Source of the DNA: Irpex lacteus
Lineage: Eukaryota > Basidiomycota > Agaricomycetes > Polyporales > Irpicaceae
Direction: 5' to 3'
DNA length: 64,000 bases
Assembly (NCBI GenBank): GCA_001986395.2
Contig: MQVO02000042.1
Span: 124,001-188,000 of the forward strand
The notes under the pieces are model-generated. The model made no database searches, was not told the origin of the DNA, and saw nothing but the letters and a program-made list of their open reading frames with translations. Of the stretch, positions 57,505 through 64,000 are shown piece after piece (the first letter of the stretch is position 1; each line of letters opens with the position of its first letter). Both the position numbers and the translations under genes were made by a program.

Positions 57505-59113
57505 TCAAGGAGGAGGTGGGGGAGGCGGAGGAGCAGCATCACTCGGTGGAGGCGCGGGTGCACTTCCGTCGGCAGGAGCAGCATACCCTTGTTGCGCGTA
57601 GTATTGTGCGTACTGTTGGGCCTGTTGGGCCTGCCATGCCTTGAACTCAGGAGAGTTGACGTCGTAGCCGTAAGCAGCCCTACACCCATAGAGGTTAATA
57701 ATGTCCTGGGCACGATAGTGGTGAAACGCTTACCAATATGCTGCGTACGCGTCTGTATCGCTGGAGGAAGGCGCTGCTGCTGTAGCCGAGTAGTCTCCAG
57801 CTGGAGGCGCAGGCGCGCTGCCATCGGGGGGAGGCGGTGGTGGTTGTTCACCTGGAGGTGGCGGTGGAGGTGCGCTACCAGGTTGTGGAGGTGCATAACC
57901 CTAAGTAGTCACACAAACCAAAATATGATTAGTCGACAAACACCGTGAGATACAGACCGAGAGTCAAGTAGGTGTCGCATGCGACGAACACAACGTGGGA
58001 CGTATGAAGCGATCTGGGAACGAAAGTGAATTGATACGTACACCATAGGCACTGTAGGCAGCGTACTGGATTTGTGCTTGATGTAGTTCCATTTGCTGCT
58101 GCTCAACAATCGCCTTCACCTTCGCGTGCTCTGCACGGACAACTTCGAGGAGGTCTTCGGTGAGTACCTTGGCACGTGCGACCTGACCTTCATCTGGCCC
58201 TCTGCTAGATGTGAGATGACGTTTAATGTGGAAGAGGCAGCTACATACGTGACGTGGATGTACATCGGCTCGTTGTGCTCTTGCTGAGTTTCTTGGTCGA
58301 CAAAACCGGAACCCAGGCCCTTGATCTGTACACGTGTACCAGTCTCTTGCTGAATGTACTTGACGAACATCCCCTAGCAACATCCTTTGTGTGAGATAAA
58401 GAAAGGCCAAAGAGAAGATATACATACCGATGGCCCAACGACTTTTGCACGAACGTTGAAGTTCCGTATAGACTCTAAACCAACAGGAAGTTTCTCTTCT
58501 GGCCATTTACGCTTGAATGAAACGGTAGTATCAGCAATGCGTCAACGACCTAACAAGCAAGCAACACACCTTTTCCCTTAGACGATCCTTCTTGTCCTCA
58601 ACCAATGAGCCCATGTCAATGTTAATGAGCTCATTGACCTTGTCAACAGCGCTTTGCAGAATCTCCTTCGTGGTGGCTGAAATGTGAAGGTACAGAGGGG
58701 GGTCTTTCTCCGTCGCCTTTGACCTGTCTGGATACCATATTCCCTTCGTGCTCACTGAAGCACCTGTCTCCTCGTGTATCTGAACAACGTGTAACAATGG
58801 TCTGATGAGATGTACGGGCAATGACAGACAATTGGCGCACCTGAGTCTGCGTTGAACCCTTGGTCAACAAGTACCGATTCCTGACGTCGTTGATGTCAAT
58901 ATCGTGCACAAACTCTCCATCATGCGGGTCCTTGGGTCCCAGAACACTCCCCCCTCCCGGCTGTCCAGCGAACTGTGCCGCAATTTTGGCAGCGATGGCT
59001 GCAGCTGCCGCCGCTGCCTCGCTTGCAGTCTTCCCATCCTCTATCTTGACCGCCTTCGCAGGTGAGTCCTCCTCAGACGGGGCGGCCTGGTCCCATTTTC
59101 TTTTTGAAGACAT
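57505..59113 (-). CDS. KH-domain RNA-binding protein, KHDC4/BLOM7-like
   Basis: This protein of roughly 400 residues is encoded in several short exons. It starts MSSKRKWDQAAPSEEDSPAK, followed by an alanine-rich helix (AAAAAAAIAAKIAAQF). Two KH-type regions follow: one around NDVRNRYLLTKGSTQTQI, then HEETGASVSTKGIWYPD, and a second with VVGPSGMFVKYIQQETGTRV and IKGLGSGFVDQETQ. The C-terminus is a low-complexity run of proline, glycine, glutamine and tyrosine (repeated PPPP, QQYAQYYAQQGY) ending in seven prolines. KRKWD at the N-terminus plus two KH regions and a Pro/Tyr tail match animal KHDC4, a protein linked to pre-mRNA splicing. Family placement is from memory of the motif order. Confidence 0.78.
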
Positions 59114-59385
59114 GGTGTGCAGTCGAGGGACAAAGATGAAAGTGGTCTAGGGAGAACGAGCTGTGACTTGACTTGAGCTGCGAGGCGAAGGGAGGCAGGC
59201 GCCTTTGTCCTTGTTTGTCCTTTGATCGAATTTCCTTTTTGGAAATTTTGCTTGCCGGAGGGAATATTGCAAGCGAGACACTCCCAGCTTCACTCCCTCC
59301 TTCACCCCCACGACACAATTCTCTTCACAACCCGTTACAATGGTTGTGAGATGGTTGGGGACTGGTTTTGACTGCCTCTGCAGTC
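59114..59385. promoter_or_regulatory. Bidirectional intergenic region KH protein/DEAD-box helicase
   Basis: These 272 bp separate two divergent ATGs. Pyrimidine-rich tracts are present; no TATA box was seen. Confidence 0.35.
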
Positions 59386-61580
59386 ATGGCAAGAACCAGT
59401 AGGTTCGGAATTATACGGGCAGGGCCTGGTGAGTCTGTTCGCTGGCTCGTCTCGTCACATCACTCACTGACAAACTTCCACAGTTTCAGCACGCTGGTCG
59501 AGTAGTGCTGCGGCAAGACTTAGGCCGGCTTCCTCTCAGCAGTCTCCTGTAGAGGATGCTCCTGCGTCGTCACAGTCTGACGCAGTAAGCTCTGACCAGC
59601 CAGAGTTTTCGACTCTGCAAGGCCGCGTCTCTGAGCACACACTTCAAGCGATCACCCGCTCTCCTTTCAATATCAAGCATATGAGCCCAGTACAGGCAGC
59701 CGTTCTTCCATTACTTCCAGATCTGGCGAAGCCGTACGATCCTGAAGATGCCTCCACTTCACCTCGTGACTTGCTTGTCAAGGCAAGGACAGGAACTGGA
59801 AAGACGCTCGCGTTCCTCATACCTGCCATCGAGGCGCGCATGAAGGCTTTGGACAAACACGCGAAACAAGCTGTCGCCGACTCAGGGCTGAAAGGTGACC
59901 GTCATCTGGAGGATCGAGCGAAGCGCGCATTGTCACGTCGTGAAGTCGGCGCTCTCATCCTCAGTCCTACTCGTGAACTCGCTACTCAGATTGCCAACGA
60001 GGCGATCAAGCTCTCGTCACATCATCATGGTTTTGAGGTCCGGTTATTCGTTGGCGGTGTTAGCAAGTATCACCAGATGAAGGAATGGATGAAGGGACGA
60101 CGGGACATTGTTGTAGGAACCCCTGGTAGGATAAGGGACGTCTTAGAGAATGAACCGACTGTCAGGGAAAGTCTGGCTACTGCGAAGATGGTACGCCCCA
60201 CCTATATATTCATGAACATTCTCTGATAAGCATACCAGTTCATTCTAGACGAAGCTGACACTCTGCTTGACATGGGCTTCCGTGGAGAAATAGACGCTAT
60301 AGCCGAATTTTTGCCGCCTACACCGGAAAGGCAGACATTCATGTTCTCCGCCACCGTCTCTCCGGCTATCCGTGACGTCGCGCGTGAAATCTTGAACCCC
60401 AAGCACAAGTTCGTGAACTGTGTTTCTAATGATGCTCCACCGGTCCACGCGCACATTCCTCAGCACTACACGGTACTCCCTGACGCCAGCCAACAGTTCC
60501 CTCACGTTCTACGCCTCCTCGCCCAAGATCAACTCACCAACGTCGGCAACTCGAAGACTATTGTATTCCTCCCCACTACCAAGATGACGAAGCTCTTCTC
60601 TTCGTACGTCTCTGAGCTCGCTGAGGCTCTGCCGGCTGGAAAGCGCACGCGGATCTTCGAGATCCACTCTCTGTTGAACCAGGGACAGCGCACCAGAACG
60701 TCTGACAAGTTCAGGAACGACAACAGCGGTGCCTCTATCCTTGTTTCGTCCGACGTGTCGGCTCGTGGTGTCGACTATCCCGGCGTAACGCGTGTCATCC
60801 AGGTTGGCGTTCCAGCCTCTGCAGACCAATACGTGCACCGGGTTGGACGTACTGGTCGCGGTGCGGAACGGCGCGGCAGGGCCGACCTTGTCTTGTTGCC
60901 CTTCGAATCCGGGTTCGTCAAGTGGCAGCTGCACAATATCCCGATAAAACCTGTCACTGTGGAGCAGCTTGAATCCGAAGTCCTTGCTCTCGCACAGGCG
61001 CATGACAGCGATGCGAAGGGCTTCATGGAGGCGAATTCATCGGCCCAGCGGGCCTTTGAGTCACGCTCGCTATTCGTACCCAAGGTGCTCCCCGGTCTGG
61101 AAGGCCTGAAACGAGTCGATCGCCACCCTCCACCAGCATACTGACCCGGACGCGGCCAAGGATACCGTCGCGTCTATGCTAGGCTACTATGTCGGACGTA
61201 TCTCTGATATTCGCTGCCGTCGGGACGATATCTTGAACGGTCTGAAGGAGTGGACTGTTCAGGCTTGTGGGCTTCCGACTGCACCTCACTTCTCGCACGC
61301 ATTCCTTACGAGACTCGGATTCGGCAGCGGTGAGCAGGAACAGAGGAGGTCGTCGTCGTCGTCGTCTCGCAGGGGCGGGTTCGGAATGCGACCGAGGGAC
61401 TCTTCGTTCTCGCGCGGCGACAAGCCGTCGTACCAACGCAACGACAGACCTTCGTACCAGCGCAACGACGACTCCTCCTACCAACGCAACAGCAGGGACT
61501 TTGACTCCAGACCCCCTCGCGAGGACTTCTCGCGTAGAAGGGATTCTTCGCAGTCGTGGACGAAACGCGAACGATACTAG
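59386..61580 (+). CDS. DEAD-box RNA helicase, Mss116-like, with apparent one-base frameshift near the C-terminus
   Basis: The N-terminus (MARTSRFGIIRAGPVSARWS) is basic, hydroxylated and acid-free, like a mitochondrial presequence. The helicase core is complete: SPVQAAVLP (Q region), ARTGTGKT (I), PTRELA (Ia), TPGR (Ib), LDEAD (II), FSAT (III), TIVFLPTTK (IV), ARGVDYPG (V) and HRVGRTGR (VI). After about residue 560 the frame ends prematurely (PPPAY-stop, 61,142-61,144), but the next frame continues as ESIATLHQHTDPDAAKDT, then MLGYYVGRI and GLPTAPHF, the typical Mss116 C-terminal extension. One extra A in the run at 61,109-61,111 explains this. The tail is Arg/Ser-rich with three SYQRN repeats. 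Mss116-type enzymes help mitochondrial intron splicing and translation. Confidence 0.85.
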
Positions 61581-62176
61581 ACAGGTCTTCGTTCGGACTT
61601 CCTTGGATCTGCAAAACTATCGACTCCGTATAGTCGATGCTTGGCCTACACCGTTATTTGGCTTTCTATAGATCATATCATACCCCCTCATGCATGCGCC
61701 AATCGCATCTATTAGTGCTGTATCGTATAATGCTCATGTAATGACTTATAGCACCACCGCTTTGGTTGAGAAAAATGTTATAATACAACAAAATCCTTCG
61801 AGGCTCCTGCGGACGTGGGCGTACGTACCCATTGCGTCTACTTGGCCATGCCGTCGAATAAAACATGCCCCACAATACATGCCACTCTTCCTAGTCTTCA
61901 CCGTAATCAGACTCCCAAATATCCCACAAAACTTCCATTACCTCTACGCTGATTTCTTTTGACCGTTCGAGTGTGAGCTTGAACCCAGCCTCAGACTACT
62001 GCTCAGACATAGTACTGTATTTCGATGTATCCACGTTCGATCCACTGGCGTGGCATATATTCAGATAGCTACCGGCCCACATAGCGCATATAGATCTGAT
62101 CAAGCTTGGCCATGGGCCACGACCACTTCATGTAGAATCCTGGCCACCTTACAGATCATACACTGGACACGACATT
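61581..62176. other. Gap between helicase and first MYND copy
   Basis: This is AT-richer intergenic sequence of about 600 bp with no gene. Its last 100 bp or so (a gatcaagcttgg word, then a cacgaccac word) are repeated upstream of the second MYND gene at about 62,580-62,660. Confidence 0.35.
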
Positions 62177-62490
62177 ATGGTGACGGGATCGTGCTTTGGA
62201 TGTAACAGGAGTGTGCCTATTTCTCAGCTGAAGAGATGCGCGAGATGCAGGTCAGTCATCACTGTGGCCATGGAAGACTGTTTCGCCGCCTCTAAGCGAC
62301 CCTCCATAGAACAGCTGTGTATTGTGTACGTGATTTTCTGATATGATTTAATTGCCTCGTATTGAGTATGATAGTCGAAGGAGTGTTAGAAGAAAGCTTG
62401 GAACGTCAGTCACAAGAACCACTGTACTCCAGGACGGAGACCCCGGGGACGACAAAAAGGAGTGGGGGCGGGCCGCCATAGATGACCTAT
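62177..62490 (+). pseudogene. Truncated MYND zinc-finger gene (copy 1)
   Basis: The first exon MVTGSCFGCNRSVPISQLKR, then CARC, is a MYND half-finger. Splicing 62,251-62,309 and a second short intron gives RTAVYC, then SKEC, at which point a TAG (62,387-62,389) stands where the conserved Gln of the ECQ motif should be. Beyond the stop the frame continues with KKAW, a short SHKNHC, and no body. So CAG became TAG in an otherwise normal MYND motif, and the downstream part found in the neighbouring copy is missing. Confidence 0.65.
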
Positions 62491-62660
62491 AGCTACTCAA
62501 CAAATGGATGTGGATTTGGTCGGAGGCTTAGTATAATCGAGAAGTAGTATGTACGTTTACTGCCCAACCGGCGCCAATCTGATCAAGCTTGGACCACGAC
62601 CAACTTCATGTGCACATGTAGATCTCATGCCATCTTACGAGCAAGACAGCCGGGCACAAC

Positions 62661-63675
62661 ATGACCTTAGGATACTGCTTTGAATGCACCAAGGAGATGC
62701 CCACCTCTCAATTGAAGAGATGCGCGAGATGCAGGTCAGTCATCACTATGATCCGGATAGTAAGATACCTCGATTCTCAACAGTTCCGCTCTGTCCTACA
62801 GGATGACTACATATTGTGTATGTCTATAGCTTCAGCGTTGCATGACTTCCATCTCATAGTGTGAGAGTCGAGAGAGTGTCAGAAGAAATCCTGGAGCGAA
62901 TTCCACAAGTACTCCTGTAAGCCGCACGACGCACTCGAGGAGGGCTTCAGAGATCCAGCGATCGGCACAGAGGAGTGGAAGCGCCTCTCTACAGATAACA
63001 TGATGAACAAATGGATAGGATCCTGGAGAGAGGTCTTTGGGACGTGCGCTGTGACGACTCTGGACTTGGCCAATCATCCACCGGATCGAATTGCTACTCA
63101 CTGGTACATCCACTGATATACCTATTGTTCGTCAATGATTGCCTGCTAACAGGGTCTCTGTAGTCTCAAAGCCGTTGTTTATTTAAATCGAGACCCTAAC
63201 ACCCGCTCAGGCAGTCGATTGTTCCAGGTTAGTTATCTGTTGCAATGTCAGCTAAGCTTAGTAACGCATGCGTGTACAGGTCCTGGACGCTAGGGTCTGT
63301 CCTATCAAAGAACTCGGGGAAGAATTTCCGAACCTCTTTGAGAATGTTGACTTGCCAGGAGACTCGGACGAAGGTCTCAGGCTGTTCCGCATTCGTTATG
63401 TTGTCTTCTTCGGGCTGCCGCTGCAAACCGACTCCGGGCCTATGGTCAATACCTTCTCTCGAACTGTACATTGGTTCGATTTACGTGTCCAAAAACTCAG
63501 GCAGCGCATGATCGACAGCCCGCCACCAGACTGGCCAACGCCGGAGACTTGGCTCAAAATGATCACAACTGCAGTCAAAGATGGAGATACCACAGCCTTC
63601 TCGAGCTGGAGTAGCAAGCTCGCAGAAATGTCGCATATAGAAAGGGATGAGCTGTCCGGACTGTTGACCTACTGA
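62661..63675 (+). CDS. MYND-type zinc-finger protein (copy 2, intact)
   Basis: This protein of roughly 260 residues is encoded in five exons. Joined exons give MTLGYCFECTKEMPTSQLKR, CARCRMTTYCSRECQKKSW and SEFHKYSC: the full C6HC MYND pattern (CxxC, CxxC, YCSxxCQ, W, HKxxC). The exon 2/3 join was chosen because it restores the canonical YCSRECQ. The body (KWIGSWREVFGTCAVTTLDL, AVVYLNRDPNTRS, FFGLPLQTDSGPM, TVHWFDLRV) is a pattern common in basidiomycete MYND proteins of unknown role, which are often expanded in number. MYND fingers bind proline-rich peptides. The stop is 63,673-63,675. Confidence 0.75.
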
Positions 63676-63840
63676 CCGCTGGTCTGCACGACGTCAAGCA
63701 CATTTTTGCTATTTTCAAAAGAGAATCATATCAACGTGTTGTACTTCTAGTGCAGAATTACGGAGTTCTTATGCGTCTTAATTATTCCGTGAGCTTGCTC
63801 ATCTAGGTTCTACTATATCTGATCAATGTCTCTCACTCTT

Positions 63841-64000
63841 TCATTAGGTAGGGACCGTGACCACTTTACCGGACCACTGGACTCACCGTTATTCATCTTT
63901 TCTAACGCGACAGGCGACGGCTACAGTTTACGCACCGGGAGATGCGCGTGACTGGAGGTATTTCCGTGGCTACCATGAGCTCCAAGTTGACTCCGGCAGT
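63841..64000 (+). other. Possible exon of a gene running off the right edge
   Basis: After an acceptor-like tcattag ending at 63,847, a frame reads GTVTTLPDHWTHRYSSF and stays open to the window end (AYRYF-like aromatic content, ELQVDSGS last). A preceding piece NYGVLMRLNYS ends at a gtgagc donor at about 63,788. It may be a further exon of an adjacent gene. The family cannot be judged from this fragment. Confidence 0.25.

Overview
The window is nuclear DNA of a filamentous basidiomycete, most likely a wood- or litter-decaying Agaricomycete. The evidence is many short GT-AG introns (about 50-70 nt) inside small exons, four genes of the fungal membrane family DUF6535, a CBM1-linked GH5 endoglucanase, a secreted bicupin oxalate decarboxylase, and fungal forms of exocyst Sec5, nucleoporin Seh1 and fatty-acid 2-hydroxylase. 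No bacterial, viral or organellar genes, tRNA, rRNA or CRISPR were recognised.

The left half (1 to about 31,200) is a head-to-tail array of three diverged copies of a large unit, starting at 1, about 10,868 and about 23,048. A full unit (the middle one) reads: a non-coding block of about 950 bp; a seven-exon DUF6535 gene on the minus strand; a zinc-dependent alcohol/polyol dehydrogenase on the minus strand; then about 4.1 kb of decayed sequence with intron-bearing gene relics. Unit 1 has an intact DUF6535 gene but no dehydrogenase. Unit 2 has a DUF6535 gene with an apparent frameshift and a dehydrogenase pseudogene whose 3' half is nevertheless preserved. Unit 3 has intact copies of both genes and stops just upstream of the dehydrogenase promoter.

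The right half (31,200-64,000) is ordinary, gene-dense sequence: histidine acid phosphatase (-), a fourth DUF6535 gene (-), fatty-acid 2-hydroxylase (-), exocyst SEC5 (+), oxalate decarboxylase (+), GH5 endoglucanase (-), SEH1 (+), a third dehydrogenase of the same family (-), a 3-beta-HSD-like reductase (-), a KHDC4-like KH protein (-), a DEAD-box helicase (+) with an apparent one-base frameshift, and two tandem MYND zinc-finger genes (+), the first broken by a stop codon.

Oxalate decarboxylase, endoglucanase and the polyol-type dehydrogenases fit a plant-biomass-degrading lifestyle. The least explained content is the DUF6535 set. These are multi-pass membrane proteins with long, fast-changing serine-rich N-termini carrying repeated RRxS motifs, an acidic C-terminal tail, and a duplication, conversion and decay history visible here. 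All exon joins were read by hand from splice signals and from comparison between copies; no search was run.
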